Assembly: GCA_905221505.1 (NCBI GenBank) | Contig: CAJNDL010000001.1 | Span: 62,001-126,000 of the forward strand | Reading direction: 5' to 3' | Origin: a bacterium | Lineage (GTDB): Bacteria; Bacillota; Bacilli; Lactobacillales; Streptococcaceae | DNA: 64,000 nucleotides | Shown here: piece by piece, positions 10,605 to 20,282 of the stretch | How the letters are laid out: each line of letters opens with the position of its first letter | Numbering within the stretch: the stretch's first letter is position 1 | Notes under the pieces: model-generated | Database searches by the model: none | Seen by the model: the letters and a program-made list of their open reading frames with translations, nothing else | What the model was told of the DNA's origin: nothing | Position numbers and translations under genes: made by a program

Positions 10605-12472
10605 GTGATTTTATCGTTGAAAAACTAAGTAAATCCGTCGGTGACAAGACCGTTTTTAAGGATATTTCCTTTATTATCCATGACCTAGACAGAATCGGTC
10701 TGATTGGTGTCAATGGGACTGGCAAGACCACTCTTTTAGATGTTCTTTCTGGTGTGTCTGGCTTTGATGGGGATGTCAGTCCTTTTTCAGTTAAAAATGA
10801 TTACCAGATTGGTTACTTGACCCAGGATCCTGATTTTGATGATAGCAAGACGGTCTTAGATACGGTTCTATCCAGTGACCTAAAAGAAATTCAGCTCATT
10901 CGGGAGTATGAATTGATCATGCTCAACTACAGTGAGGACAAGCAGGCTCGTTTGGAACGGGTCATGGCTGAAATGGATTCTCTTCAAGCTTGGGAAATTG
11001 AGAGTCAGGTCAAGACCGTTCTTAGTAAGCTGGGTATTCAGGACTTATCGACTCCAGTTGGGGAATTGTCAGGTGGTCTCAGAAGACGGGTTCAGTTGGC
11101 GCAAGTCCTTCTTGGCAACCACGACCTCTTGCTGCTGGACGAGCCGACCAACCATCTGGATATTGCAACTATCGAGTGGCTGACCCTCTTTTTGAAAAAT
11201 TCCAAGAAGACCGTCCTTTTTATCACCCACGATCGTTATTTCCTAGACGCTTTGTCAACACGGATTTTCGAATTGGATCGCGCAGGCTTGACGGAATATC
11301 AGGGGAATTATCAGGACTATGTTCGCCTTAAGGCAGAACAGGACGAGCGCGATGCGGCTCTTCTCCACAAAAAGGAACAACTTTATAAGCAAGAATTGGC
11401 CTGGATGCGCAGGCAACCGCAGGCGCGTGCGACCAAGCAACAAGCTCGTATCAATCGTTTCCATGATCTGAAAAAGGAAGTTTCAGGCGGTGTTGCTGAA
11501 ACAGACTTGACCATGAACTTTGAAACCAGTCGGATTGGAAAGAAGGTCATCGAGTTTCAGGATGTTTCCTTTGCCTATGAAAACAAGCCTATTTTACAAG
11601 ATTTTAATCTCTTGGTGCAGGCTAAAGACCGTATTGGAATCGTTGGGGACAACGGTGTTGGCAAATCAACCCTGCTCAATCTGATTGCAGGCAGTCTTGA
11701 GCCGACTGAAGGACAAGTTGTGATTGGGGAAACAGTTCGCATCGCCTATTTCTCTCAGCAAATTGAGGGATTGGATGAGAGCAAGCGAGTGATCAATTAC
11801 TTGCAGGAAGTGGCAGAAGAGGTCAAGACCAGTGGTGGTTCTATGACTTCCATCGCTGAGTTGCTGGAGCAGTTCCTTTTCCCACGTTCGACGCATGGAA
11901 CCTTGATTGAGAAATTGTCAGGTGGCGAGAAAAAACGTCTTTATCTCCTCAAATTGCTCTTGGAAAAACCAAATGTTCTTCTCTTGGACGAACCGACAAA
12001 TGACTTGGATATTGCGACTCTGACAGTTTTGGAGAATTTCTTGCAAGGCTTTGCAGGTCCTGTCTTGACAGTTAGCCATGACCGCTATTTCTTGGATAAG
12101 GTAGCAACCAAGATTCTCGCTTTTGAGGATGGCAAGATTCGTCCTTTCTTTGGTCATTACACCGACTACCTTGATGAAAAAGCCTTTGAAACAGAGATGG
12201 TCAATCAAGTGCAAAAGGCAGAAAAGGAGAAAGTAGTCAAGGTCCGTGAAGACAAGAAACGCATGACCTACCAAGAAAAGCAAGAGTGGGCAAACATTGA
12301 AGGCGATATTGAATCCTTGGAAAATCGTATCGCTGCGATTGAAGAGGAAATGCAGGCAAATGGCTCTGACTTTGGTAAGCTGGCTACTCTCCAAAAAGAA
12401 CTGGATGAGAAAAACGAAGCACTTCTTGAAAAATACGAACGCTATGAGTATCTAAGTGACTTTGATAGCTAG
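10601..12472 (+). CDS. ABC-F family ATPase (Uup-like)
   Basis: 623 residues with two ABC cassettes and no membrane segment. Cassette 1 has Walker [10 protein letters not shown] (about 36-44), signature LSGGLRRR and [11 protein letters not shown]. Cassette 2 has [17 protein letters not shown] and [12 protein letters not shown] linker helix pair follows cassette 1 (about 240-300) and a C-terminal coiled coil covers about 545-615, which matches the Uup type. ABC-F proteins act on ribosomes or on branched DNA intermediates rather than in transport; the exact role here is not determined. It is the third gene of the dapB-cca-ABC-F operon. Confidence 0.9.
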   Translation: MSDFIVEKLSKSVGDKTVFKDISFIIHDLDRIGLIGVNGTGKTTLLDVLSGVSGFDGDVSPFSVKNDYQIGYLTQDPDFDDSKTVLDTVLSSDLKEIQLIREYELIMLNYSEDKQARLERVMAEMDSLQAWEIESQVKTVLSKLGIQDLSTPVGELSGGLRRRVQLAQVLLGNHDLLLLDEPTNHLDIATIEWLTLFLKNSKKTVLFITHDRYFLDALSTRIFELDRAGLTEYQGNYQDYVRLKAEQDERDAALLHKKEQLYKQELAWMRRQPQARATKQQARINRFHDLKKEVSGGVAETDLTMNFETSRIGKKVIEFQDVSFAYENKPILQDFNLLVQAKDRIGIVGDNGVGKSTLLNLIAGSLEPTEGQVVIGETVRIAYFSQQIEGLDESKRVINYLQEVAEEVKTSGGSMTSIAELLEQFLFPRSTHGTLIEKLSGGEKKRLYLLKLLLEKPNVLLLDEPTNDLDIATLTVLENFLQGFAGPVLTVSHDRYFLDKVATKILAFEDGKIRPFFGHYTDYLDEKAFETEMVNQVQKAEKEKVVKVREDKKRMTYQEKQEWANIEGDIESLENRIAAIEEEMQANGSDFGKLATLQKELDEKNEALLEKYERYEYLSDFDS

Positions 12473-12473
12473 A

Positions 12474-12520
12474 AGAATAGAAAAATCCCGTCTCATGACA
12501 GGATTTCTCTATTCTTTTTT
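12474..12520. terminator. Bidirectional terminator, ABC-F / mntE
   Basis: Outer stem AGAATAG (12474-12480) with CTATTCT (12509-12515), inner stem AATCC (12484-12488) with GGATT (12501-12505), then TTTTTT. The minus-strand mntE stop lies in the right arm, so the hairpin probably serves both convergent genes. Confidence 0.8.
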
Positions 12521-13693
12521 GGTTTCTTGATGAAAGATATTTTGCCAAGTTTCGTGACGGCGCCAGATACTGGTATGGACGATACCATCTAACTCATAGC
12601 AGATGAGTTTGGTTTTCTGACTGATGGAAGTAATCTGAATATCCTTGATAGCAGAGTTCAATTCTTTTTCAGACTTATAGGCCTCTTTATCCATCTGATT
12701 TCCGTCTTGGCGAATATAGACAAAATCGTCAGCCAAGAGTTCTTCCAGTTGATTTCCTTGGTCAATCAATTGTTCGCGCATCAGCAATTTTTTGTAGACA
12801 TTGTCTAAAATCTCATCCTCAGGGATAGGTGCTGGTTCGATATGGACATCGGTATCAAAGACCCCAAAACGTTCTTCCAGCATAGACTCGACCTGATCCG
12901 CAATCTCGTGACTCTCATAAACAGACAAGTCAGGATTCATCTCCAGCGTGATATCCAGGTAAATATTGCTACCGTAGGTACGACCTCTTTGGGACTTGAC
13001 CTTGCTGATTTTGGGAATTTCCATGATAGCCTTTTGATAATCCTCAAGCAGACGGTCGTCGAAACCATCTGAAAGGCTAAAGGAAGACTCGATGAAGATA
13101 TCATAGGCAGTTTTCAAGATAAAGAAAGTGATGATGATAGCAACCAATTTATCCACAATCGGATAATTGAAACTACTTGCTAGGATGGCGATGGTAGTTC
13201 CAAGTGAAGTAACAGCATCGGAAAGATTGTCCTTAGCAGCGGCCTTGAGTGCTTTGGAGTTGGATATCTTACTGAGGCGAGTATTGTAGAGATAGACCAT
13301 GAACATAATCGCTGCAGAAATGATTCCCAGAGTTGCGCCCAGAGGATCAATGACCGTTTCTTCCCGGCTGAGAATCTTTTGAATGGTGTCCCTTAGCACA
13401 TCGAAACCGACATAGAACATGATGATGGAAGTAATTAAGCTAGCCAAATCTTCAATCTTCCAGTGACCAAAACGATGGTCACGGTCTGCAGGTTGGCGCG
13501 CCATCCGAATCCCAATCAAGAGGGCCACATTTCCAATGATGTCCGAGACGTTGTTAAAACCATCAGCCACCAAACTGGATGAATGAAGAAGATGCCCAGT
13601 AGCCAATTTCGCTGCAGACAAGAGCAGGTAGGTCGAAATACTGATAATGGCCCCACGCTCGGCTAACTTGAGATTTGAAATAGATTGCTTCAT
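12509..13693 (-). CDS. mntE: Cation diffusion facilitator, manganese efflux protein MntE
   Basis: 394 residues. The membrane domain (about 1-210) has the CDF metal-site signature DGFNNVSDIIGN, the HRFGHWKIEDLA segment and DNLSDAVTS. A cytosolic dimerisation domain follows (about 210-290, with DVHIEPAP). An extra C-terminal segment of about 100 residues ends HETWQNIFHQETKKE. This architecture and its position near the Ca2+ ATPase match pneumococcal MntE, which exports Mn2+. On the minus strand TATAAT (13732-13727) and AAAGGAAG precede the ATG. Mn specificity is inferred from homology. Confidence 0.9.
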   Translation of the reverse strand: MKQSISNLKLAERGAIISISTYLLLSAAKLATGHLLHSSSLVADGFNNVSDIIGNVALLIGIRMARQPADRDHRFGHWKIEDLASLITSIIMFYVGFDVLRDTIQKILSREETVIDPLGATLGIISAAIMFMVYLYNTRLSKISNSKALKAAAKDNLSDAVTSLGTTIAILASSFNYPIVDKLVAIIITFFILKTAYDIFIESSFSLSDGFDDRLLEDYQKAIMEIPKISKVKSQRGRTYGSNIYLDITLEMNPDLSVYESHEIADQVESMLEERFGVFDTDVHIEPAPIPEDEILDNVYKKLLMREQLIDQGNQLEELLADDFVYIRQDGNQMDKEAYKSEKELNSAIKDIQITSISQKTKLICYELDGIVHTSIWRRHETWQNIFHQETKKE

Positions 13694-13815
13694 TCAACTT
13701 CCTTTCTAGTCACATAGCATTCTACCATTATACTGGTTTTCAAGGGAAAATTCAAACAGGACGGATAAACGTAAAAAAATACAAAACAGAAAGTGCTTTT
13801 TTTTTTTAGGAAACA

Positions 13816-13824
13816 TGATAAAAT
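13816..13824 (+). promoter_or_regulatory. Extended -10 box of the glycosylation insert
   Basis: TGATAAAAT (TAAAAT 13819-13824), 60 bases before the ATG at 13885, preceded by a long T-run (13798-13807). Confidence 0.5.
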
Positions 13825-13884
13825 GATATCTGGAAGTTTATGCTTTTTTATACAAAAATATTAGCAGATACCAAAGGGGATTAT

Positions 13885-14952
13885 ATGAAAACATTGATTG
13901 TTATTCCTGCCCTAAATCCTCCACTTGATTTGATTCAATACATAGAAAAATTAAGACAATTTGGGTTAGAAGATATTCTAATTGTAGATGATGGAAGTAG
14001 GTCAGAATGTGGTTATATTTTTGAACAACTAAGAGATAAACAAGGATGTCAGATATTAACCCATGCAAAAAATTTAGGAAAGGGTCGTGCCTTAAAAAAT
14101 GCCTTTAACTATTTTCTGACAATGCCAAATGTATAAGAATATAACGGGATTGTCACTGCTGATTCGGATGGACAACATAGGGTTGAAGATGTCTTATCTA
14201 TGGTAGAGACAATTTCTAATTATCCTGACTCACTCATTTTAGGTTGTCGTGATTTTGATTCTGAAAATGTTCCACCAAAAAGTAAATTTGGGAATAAGCT
14301 TACAAAATTAGTATTTAAATTTCTTTATGGTCGAAAAATTACAGATACTCAGACTGGACTTCGAGGCTTTCCAAAGGCAATTTTACATGAAATGTTGGAG
14401 ATTTCAGGTGAACGATTTGAGTATGAGACTAAAATGTTAATCCATACATTTGATAATTCAATTCCCATCAAAGAAATAAGGATTGAAACTATTTACTTTG
14501 ATGGGAATGCTGAAACTCATTTCAATCCTATTAAAGATTCATTGAGAATTTATAAAGTAATCTTTGCCTCATTCTTTAAATATTTGTTATCTTCTCTTTC
14601 TTCTTTTTTAGTTGATATTGGATTGTTTCAGTTGTTCCTGTGGATTTCTTTATTCGCAGGAATTCATAGGGGTGCACTGTTGATTCTATTATCGACTATT
14701 TTGGCAAGAATAATCTCATCTTATTTTAATTTCACAATGAATAAGAATTTTGTCTTTAATCGTGAAAAAAGAATTCATAAAACGATTGTGAAATACTATA
14801 GCTTGGCTGCTTTTCAAATGTTGTTGTCTGCAGCAATGGTGACAGTTGTTTGGAATATGTTTTCTGGTTCTGAAACAGCTATTAAAATAGTAGTCGATAC
14901 AATCTTATTTCTCGCCAGTTACCAAGTTCAAAGAAGGTGGGTGTTTAGATAG
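13885..14952 (+). pseudogene. Bifunctional GT2 glycosyltransferase/GtrA flippase, broken by an in-frame stop
   Basis: One continuous frame from ATG 13885 (behind AAGGGGA) to TAG 14950-14952, interrupted only by TAA at 14134-14136, codon 84. Before the stop is the GT2 start (LIVIPALNPP, ILIVDDGSR, HAKNLGKGRALKNAF). Just after it is the catalytic acidic motif TADSDGQHR, then DTQTGLRGFP. The C-terminal 125 residues are a four-helix GtrA domain ending QRRWVFR. Intact relatives are polyprenyl-phosphate sugar transferases fused to a flippase. The 83-residue front piece lacks the catalytic acid, and a restart at 14200 would lack it too. So it is inactive unless read through. No frameshift is involved. 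AT-rich relative to its neighbours. Confidence 0.85.
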
Positions 14953-16793
14953 TGATTATTCAGTTTAATAAATGTTGGAATTTATTATCAAGGATAGTTA
15001 GTGCTTATTGTTTAACTTTAATGATAACTTTTAATAGAACGGTACAAATTGTTGATGTTCGTTCATTTTTAGAATTATTTAAAACTGATGCGATAATTTC
15101 TACAGTTATTTTTCTTTTATCAATCTATTTTTTCAGTAATTTGAATCTGCCACTGTTGAAGGTAAGAGAACATATAGTAGTTACTGTATTTAGCCTATTT
15201 TTTGCTATTTTTCATGTTATTGGTAGTGATGTAACTTACACACATTCTACTTTAAGAGGGACGGTAAATAAATTTTCAATTCTGGCATTTTTGCTTCTTG
15301 TTTTGATTTCCTATTTTCCTATCAATACTTTACTAAGATTACTATTAAATTGGTTTAAACATCAAACATTGTATTCGATTAATACTGAGAAAAGATATTT
15401 TAGAAAAAAACTATATTTGCTGATGCTATTACCATTTGTATCGGTTCGTGTTTTTATGTTTTTTATTTTTTTCCCAGGATCAACAACTTGGGATAGTATG
15501 TATACTATTCAAGAAGGATTGGGTTATTGGCCTTTGACAAATTCACATCCATATATATATACTTGGATTGTTAGTTTATTTTCAAAATTAGGAATTAAAT
15601 ACTTCGGAAGCCTAGGAATTGGTGTTTCAATTTTTAACTTTTTGACTTTAATTATTACCTCAGTTGTTGTAGTTTTTGTTCTTTATAAATTTTTTGAGAC
15701 TTTCCATACAAATATATATTTAAAGATTGGACTGTTTCTTTTCTATGCTTTCTTTTCTGATTTTATTATCATGAGTTTTGCTCTATATAAAGATGTTTAC
15801 TTAGTTAATTTTTTACTTTTATTTTTCTTATCTATGATATTTATGATATATTTACCAAATCGTTTTTTCTCTAATGTTTATAGCTTGCCGTTATTTATTC
15901 TATCTTTTTTAGGAGTATATATGTTACACAGGAAAGCGGTTATCTATATAGTGGTCGCGGTTGTTTTGCTTTTTTTGTACAGTAAAATGTATAAGAAGCA
16001 AATAGTAAAATATGTAATAATTTCAGTCGTGATAACATTGGTATTTAATACATTAGGAAATATTATATTGAAACCAGAGGAATCACAGAAAAAATATGAT
16101 TACTTATCATCCAGATTTCAGCAATTAGCAGCTGCTGTTTATTATCATCCAGAGAGTTTCACCAAATCAGAATTAGAATTCTATGATTCGACATTAGGAT
16201 TAGATAATAATAAAAATTTTTTATATAGTGTAGCAGATCCTATAAAAAATGTAATGAATAATGAACAGTTCAAGGGAAAAGAGCGTGAATTTTTTAAAGT
16301 ATGGTGGAAGGGGTATAGAAATCATCCTAAGACATATATCGATGCTATTTTAAATTTATCCGTTTCTTACTGGTATATATATAATCTTCCTGATATGGCT
16401 TATGTATCAAGTTATTATGTGGCTATGTATAGTCGCGAAAATAATTGGTTTGGAAATCAAAAAATATATGATAAAGGAATGACTTTTTCTCAGGGAGACA
16501 ATGTTCATGGTAAACTCTATAAACATGTTGATGAAATACATTGGGCATTGGGAGATTTATCTACCGTTGGATTATTTTATAGACCAGGATTATATACGAT
16601 TTGTTTATTGTTAATTTTGATGTTAACGATATTAAAACGAGATAGAAGACTTTTTCCGATAGTATTTTTTGTTGTGTCAATCATTTTAACATGTATATAT
16701 TCCCCAATTGTAAACTATTTTAGATATTCTTATGCATATATGATGATTATTCCGTTATTACTTCCTTTACTTTTTTTAAAGAATTCTGAGTAA
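14952..16793 (+). CDS. Polytopic membrane protein, probable GT-C type glycosyltransferase (DUF6020-like)
   Basis: 613 residues with roughly 12 or more hydrophobic segments. It starts with GTG at 14952, which shares its first base with the stop of the preceding gene (TAGTG), so it is translationally coupled. A loop at about 172-200 reads FFPGSTTWDSMY and NSHPY. An acidic residue in an early external loop followed by a His-Pro motif is the pattern of GT-C enzymes and of DUF6020 proteins; the family name is from memory and not verified. With the GT2/GtrA partner it would form a three-component system: charge lipid carrier, flip, transfer sugar to a surface polymer. The gene is intact although its partner is not. 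Strongly AT-rich codon use suggests horizontal origin. Confidence 0.6.
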   Translation: MIIQFNKCWNLLSRIVSAYCLTLMITFNRTVQIVDVRSFLELFKTDAIISTVIFLLSIYFFSNLNLPLLKVREHIVVTVFSLFFAIFHVIGSDVTYTHSTLRGTVNKFSILAFLLLVLISYFPINTLLRLLLNWFKHQTLYSINTEKRYFRKKLYLLMLLPFVSVRVFMFFIFFPGSTTWDSMYTIQEGLGYWPLTNSHPYIYTWIVSLFSKLGIKYFGSLGIGVSIFNFLTLIITSVVVVFVLYKFFETFHTNIYLKIGLFLFYAFFSDFIIMSFALYKDVYLVNFLLLFFLSMIFMIYLPNRFFSNVYSLPLFILSFLGVYMLHRKAVIYIVVAVVLLFLYSKMYKKQIVKYVIISVVITLVFNTLGNIILKPEESQKKYDYLSSRFQQLAAAVYYHPESFTKSELEFYDSTLGLDNNKNFLYSVADPIKNVMNNEQFKGKEREFFKVWWKGYRNHPKTYIDAILNLSVSYWYIYNLPDMAYVSSYYVAMYSRENNWFGNQKIYDKGMTFSQGDNVHGKLYKHVDEIHWALGDLSTVGLFYRPGLYTICLLLILMLTILKRDRRLFPIVFFVVSIILTCIYSPIVNYFRYSYAYMMIIPLLLPLLFLKNSE

Positions 16794-16840
16794 TTACAAT
16801 CTGAATTTGATAGTTTACTCTTTAAAAACTTTTCAAAATT

Positions 16841-16849
16841 TGGTATAAT
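16841..16849 (+). promoter_or_regulatory. Promoter of the riboswitch-caxP transcript
   Basis: Extended -10 TGGTATAAT (TATAAT 16844-16849) with a weak -35 TTTAAA (16821-16826) at 17 bases. The expected transcript start is at the foot of the riboswitch. Confidence 0.8.
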
Positions 16850-16855
16850 AGTACT

Positions 16856-16979
16856 ACTCAAGGGAGTAGCTGGCAGAAACCTGTGATAGTGTCGTCATTC
16901 CGAATTTTATACTGAAAAGTATGCTTTCCGGCCCTATCTTAAACAGCGAGACTTGTTATGATTAACAGGTCTCTTTTTG
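16856..16979 (+). ncRNA. yybP-ykoY family Mn2+ riboswitch
   Basis: The leader contains the conserved aptamer parts: CAAGGGAGTAGC (near 16859-16870), GTGTCGTCATTCC (16889-16902), and CCGGCCC...ACAGCGAGACTTG (about 16928-16956). This is the yybP-ykoY layout, which senses Mn2+. The 3' side (GAGACTTGTT) can pair instead with AACAGGTCTC to form a terminator, so metal binding would release transcription. The same riboswitch upstream of the pneumococcal Ca2+ ATPase gene is established; here it is recognised from sequence and position. Confidence 0.9.
16948..16979 (+). terminator. Riboswitch-controlled terminator
   Basis: Perfect 10-bp stem GAGACTTGTT (16948-16957) / AACAGGTCTC (16964-16973) followed by TTTTTG. 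Its left arm is also the 3' strand of the aptamer, giving a mutually exclusive ON/OFF fold. Confidence 0.85.
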
Positions 16980-17046
16980 TTTGTCGTGAAAAGATACGAT
17001 GAGGAAAAGAGAGTCTGTTTTGCACACAATGTCAAGGAGGAGACAC

Positions 17047-19743
17047 ATGTCAAAAGAACAAAAACGCCAAGCGTTTTACACTCAAAGTCCTGAAGAGGTC
17101 TTACAGGCTGTGGATGCGACCGAGCAAGGTTTGTCATCAAGCGAGGCAGAAAAACGCCTTGCCGAATTTGGCCACAATGAACTCGAAGAGGGTGAGAAAC
17201 GATCAATCCTGGTCAAATTCATCGAACAGTTTAAGGATTTGATGATTATCATCCTAGTTGCGGCAGCTATCTTGTCAGTCGTGACTTCTGGTGGAGAAGA
17301 TATTGCAGATGCCATCATTATCCTAGCCGTGGTTATCATCAATGCTGCCTTCGGTGTTTACCAAGAAGGAAAAGCAGAAGAAGCTATCGAAGCCCTCAAA
17401 TCTATGTCAAGTCCAGCTGCACGTGTCCTTCGTGATGGGCATATGGCGGAGATTGACTCTAAAGAATTGGTCCCTGGAGATATCGTTTCTCTTGAAGCAG
17501 GTGACGTGGTGCCAGCAGACCTACGTTTGCTAGAAGCCAATTCTCTTAAAATTGAAGAAGCTGCCTTGACAGGCGAGTCTGTGCCAGTCGAAAAAGACTT
17601 AACAGTCGAGCTTGCTGCAGATGCTGGTATAGGTGACCGTGTCAACATGGCTTTCCAAAACTCTAACGTAACCTATGGTCGCGGTATGGGTGTTGTTGTA
17701 AATACTGGTATGTATACTGAAGTTGGTCATATCGCTGGCATGCTTCAAGATGCTGATGAAACAGATACACCACTTAAACAAAACTTGAATAGCCTTTCTA
17801 AGGTCTTGACCTATGCCATCTTGGTGATTGCTCTTGTTACTTTTGTAGTTGGAGTCTTCATTCAAGGGAAAAATCCACTTGGTGAGTTGATGACGTCTGT
17901 TGCGCTTGCTGTTGCAGCCATTCCAGAGGGGCTTCCTGCTATCGTAACCATTGTTCTTGCCCTCGGTACGCAAGTCTTAGCTAAACGTAACTCTATCGTT
18001 CGTAAATTGCCAGCTGTAGAAACGCTTGGTTCAACAGAAATTATCGCTTCTGATAAGACTGGTACGCTGACTATGAACAAGATGACCGTCGAAAAAGTCT
18101 TCTACGATGCGGTTCTACATGACTCAGCTGATGACATTGAACTAGGTCTTGAAATGCCACTACTTCGTTCAGTTGTCTTGGCAAATGACACTAAAATCGA
18201 TGTGGAAGGAAACCTGATTGGTGACCCAACCGAAACAGCCTTCATTCAATATGCCTTGGACAAGGGTTACGATGTCAAAGGTTTCTTAGATAAATATCCA
18301 CGTGTGGCTGAGTTGCCATTTGACTCTGACCGTAAGCTCATGTCAACGGTTCACCCATTGCCAGATGGTCATTTCCTTGTAGCAGTTAAAGGTGCCCCAG
18401 ACCAACTTTTGAAACGTTGTGTTCTTCGTGATAAGGCTGGGGATATTGCTCCGATTGATGAGAAGGTTACAAACCTCATTCACACAAACAACTCTGAAAT
18501 GGCTCACCAAGCCTTGCGTGTTCTTGCAGGTGCTTATAAGATTATCGATAGCATTCCAGAAGACCTTACTTCTGAGGAACTTGAAAATGATTTAATCTTC
18601 ACTGGTTTGATTGGGATGATTGACCCTGAACGTCCTGAAGCTGCTGAAGCTGTTCGTGTAGCCAAGGAAGCTGGCATCCGTCCAATCATGATTACAGGTG
18701 ACCACCAAGATACAGCAGAAGCCATCGCTAAACGTTTGGGAATCATCGATGCAAATGATACAGAAGGCCATGTTTTAACTGGTGCTGAACTCAATGAACT
18801 GTCAGATGAAGACTTTGAAAAAGTCGTTGGTCAATACTCTGTTTACGCGCGTGTATCTCCAGAGCACAAGGTTCGTATTGTCAAGGCATGGCAAAAACAA
18901 GGTAAGGTCGTTGCCATGACAGGTGACGGTGTCAATGATGCGCCAGCTCTGAAAACAGCCGATATCGGTATCGGTATGGGAATCACAGGTACAGAGGTTT
19001 CTAAGGGAGCTTCTGACATGATTCTTGCGGATGATAACTTTGCGACTATCATCGTCGCAGTTGAAGAAGGACGTAAGGTCTTCTCAAACATTCAAAAGAC
19101 CATTCAGTACCTACTTTCTGCCAATACTGCTGAAGTATTAACTATCTTCCTATCAACCTTGTTTGGTTGGGATGTCCTACAGCCAGTTCATCTTTTGTGG
19201 ATTAACTTGGTAACGGATACCTTCCCAGCTATTGCTCTAGGTGTTGAGCCTGCTGAGCCTGGTGTTATGACCCACAAACCACGTGGACGCAAGGCGAGCT
19301 TCTTCTCAGGTGGTGTCATGAGTTCTATCATCTATCAAGGTGTACTTCAAGCAGCTATTGTTATGAGTGTTTATGGCCTTGCTCTTCTTTACCCAGTTCA
19401 CGTGGGTGACAATCATGCCATTCATGCGGATGCCCTTACTATGGCCTTTGCAACCCTTGGTTTGATTCAACTCTTCCATGCCTACAATGTCAAATCTGTC
19501 TACCAATCAATCTTGACAGTTGGCCCATTCAAGTCTAAGACCTTTAACTGGTCTATCTTGGTATCCTTCATTCTTCTCATGGCAACAATCATCGTAGAAC
19601 CGCTTGAAGGAATTTTCCACGTAACCAAACTGGACTTGTCACAATGGGGAATCGTTATGGGCGGAAGCTTCTCAATGATTATCATTGTCGAAATCGTTAA
19701 GTTTATCCAACGCAAACTTGGCTTTGACAAGAATGCGATTTAA
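17047..19743 (+). CDS. caxP: P-type Ca2+-transporting ATPase (CaxP/MgtA-like)
   Basis: 898 residues from the ATG at 17047, which has AAGGAGGA 13 bases before it. A longer in-frame ATG at 16999 has no good site and is rejected. Features: TGES actuator loop, PEGLP in M4 (Pro near 293), phosphorylation site DKTGTLT (Asp near 336), hinge GDGVNDAPAL (about 626-635), and C-terminal membrane helices. PEGLP and the IIA layout indicate Ca2+ (SERCA/PMR1-like) rather than Cu or K transport. Pneumococcal CaxP exports Ca2+ and is induced by Mn2+ through the riboswitch. Together with mntE it protects cells from divalent-cation stress. Confidence 0.93.
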   Translation: MSKEQKRQAFYTQSPEEVLQAVDATEQGLSSSEAEKRLAEFGHNELEEGEKRSILVKFIEQFKDLMIIILVAAAILSVVTSGGEDIADAIIILAVVIINAAFGVYQEGKAEEAIEALKSMSSPAARVLRDGHMAEIDSKELVPGDIVSLEAGDVVPADLRLLEANSLKIEEAALTGESVPVEKDLTVELAADAGIGDRVNMAFQNSNVTYGRGMGVVVNTGMYTEVGHIAGMLQDADETDTPLKQNLNSLSKVLTYAILVIALVTFVVGVFIQGKNPLGELMTSVALAVAAIPEGLPAIVTIVLALGTQVLAKRNSIVRKLPAVETLGSTEIIASDKTGTLTMNKMTVEKVFYDAVLHDSADDIELGLEMPLLRSVVLANDTKIDVEGNLIGDPTETAFIQYALDKGYDVKGFLDKYPRVAELPFDSDRKLMSTVHPLPDGHFLVAVKGAPDQLLKRCVLRDKAGDIAPIDEKVTNLIHTNNSEMAHQALRVLAGAYKIIDSIPEDLTSEELENDLIFTGLIGMIDPERPEAAEAVRVAKEAGIRPIMITGDHQDTAEAIAKRLGIIDANDTEGHVLTGAELNELSDEDFEKVVGQYSVYARVSPEHKVRIVKAWQKQGKVVAMTGDGVNDAPALKTADIGIGMGITGTEVSKGASDMILADDNFATIIVAVEEGRKVFSNIQKTIQYLLSANTAEVLTIFLSTLFGWDVLQPVHLLWINLVTDTFPAIALGVEPAEPGVMTHKPRGRKASFFSGGVMSSIIYQGVLQAAIVMSVYGLALLYPVHVGDNHAIHADALTMAFATLGLIQLFHAYNVKSVYQSILTVGPFKSKTFNWSILVSFILLMATIIVEPLEGIFHVTKLDLSQWGIVMGGSFSMIIIVEIVKFIQRKLGFDKNAI

Positions 19744-19749
19744 AAAGAA

Positions 19750-19775
19750 AAAGTCATCTTCGGATGGCTTTTTGC
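19750..19775 (+). terminator. Terminator after caxP
   Basis: Stem AAAGTCATC / GATGGCTTT with a TTCG tetraloop, followed by TTG. The upstream A-run makes a reverse function possible. Confidence 0.8.
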
Positions 19776-19813
19776 TACAGTTGAGGGAAAGGGATTGCAG
19801 TTATCGGATTTTA

Positions 19814-19831
19814 TGCTATAATTGCTATAAT
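19814..19831 (+). promoter_or_regulatory. Tandem extended -10 boxes upstream of the deformylase-like gene
   Basis: TGCTATAAT occurs twice, with TATAAT at 19817-19822 and 19826-19831, 9 bases apart. Either could start the transcript for the GTG at 19861. Confidence 0.7.
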
Positions 19832-19860
19832 ATAGTAAAAAGCAAGAGGAGTGTGAGGAA

Positions 19861-20271
19861 GTGGAAAAGAAAATTGTGAAGGATGTTTTGTTTTTATCTC
19901 AGGTGTCTCAGCCGGCAAGTCAGGATGATCTGTATCTTGCCAGAGATTTGCAGGATACGCTTTTAGCAAATCGTGAGACTTGTGTCGGTCTAGCTGCCAA
20001 TATGATTGGGGTGCAGAAGCGCGTGATTATTTTTAATCTGGGCTTGGTTCCTGTGGTTATGTTTAACCCAGTACTCCTGTCTTTTGAAGGATCTTATGAG
20101 ACAGAGGAAGGCTGTTTGTCATTGACAGGTGTGAGACCTACTAAGCGTTATGAAACGATTACGGTATCCTATCGTGACAGCAAGTGGCAGGAACAGACCA
20201 TGACCTTGACAGGCTTCCCGGCTCAGATTTGCCAGCATGAACTGGATCACTTGGAAGGACGAATCATTTAG
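19861..20271 (+). CDS. Peptide deformylase-like protein with altered motif 1
   Basis: 136 residues, starting with GTG (19861) behind GAGGAGTGTGAGG. Motif 2 EGCLS (83-87, metal-ligand Cys85) and motif 3 HELDH (126-130) are intact, so the metal site is complete. Motif 1 reads GLAANMIG (43-50), where deformylases have GLAAPQxG: the catalytic Gln is Met48 and Pro is Asn47. That Gln stabilises the transition state, so deformylation is probably weak or absent. It is shorter than the main streptococcal Def. It is followed by a gene 11 bases away, so probably cotranscribed. Could be a specialised hydrolase or an inactive paralogue. Confidence 0.8.
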   Translation: MEKKIVKDVLFLSQVSQPASQDDLYLARDLQDTLLANRETCVGLAANMIGVQKRVIIFNLGLVPVVMFNPVLLSFEGSYETEEGCLSLTGVRPTKRYETITVSYRDSKWQEQTMTLTGFPAQICQHELDHLEGRII

Positions 20272-20282
20272 GAGGAAAGCAA

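Noticed and set aside
16999-17046. Longer in-frame start for caxP
   Set aside because: No ribosome site; AAGGAGGA sits properly before the ATG at 17047, and that gives the expected 898-residue length.
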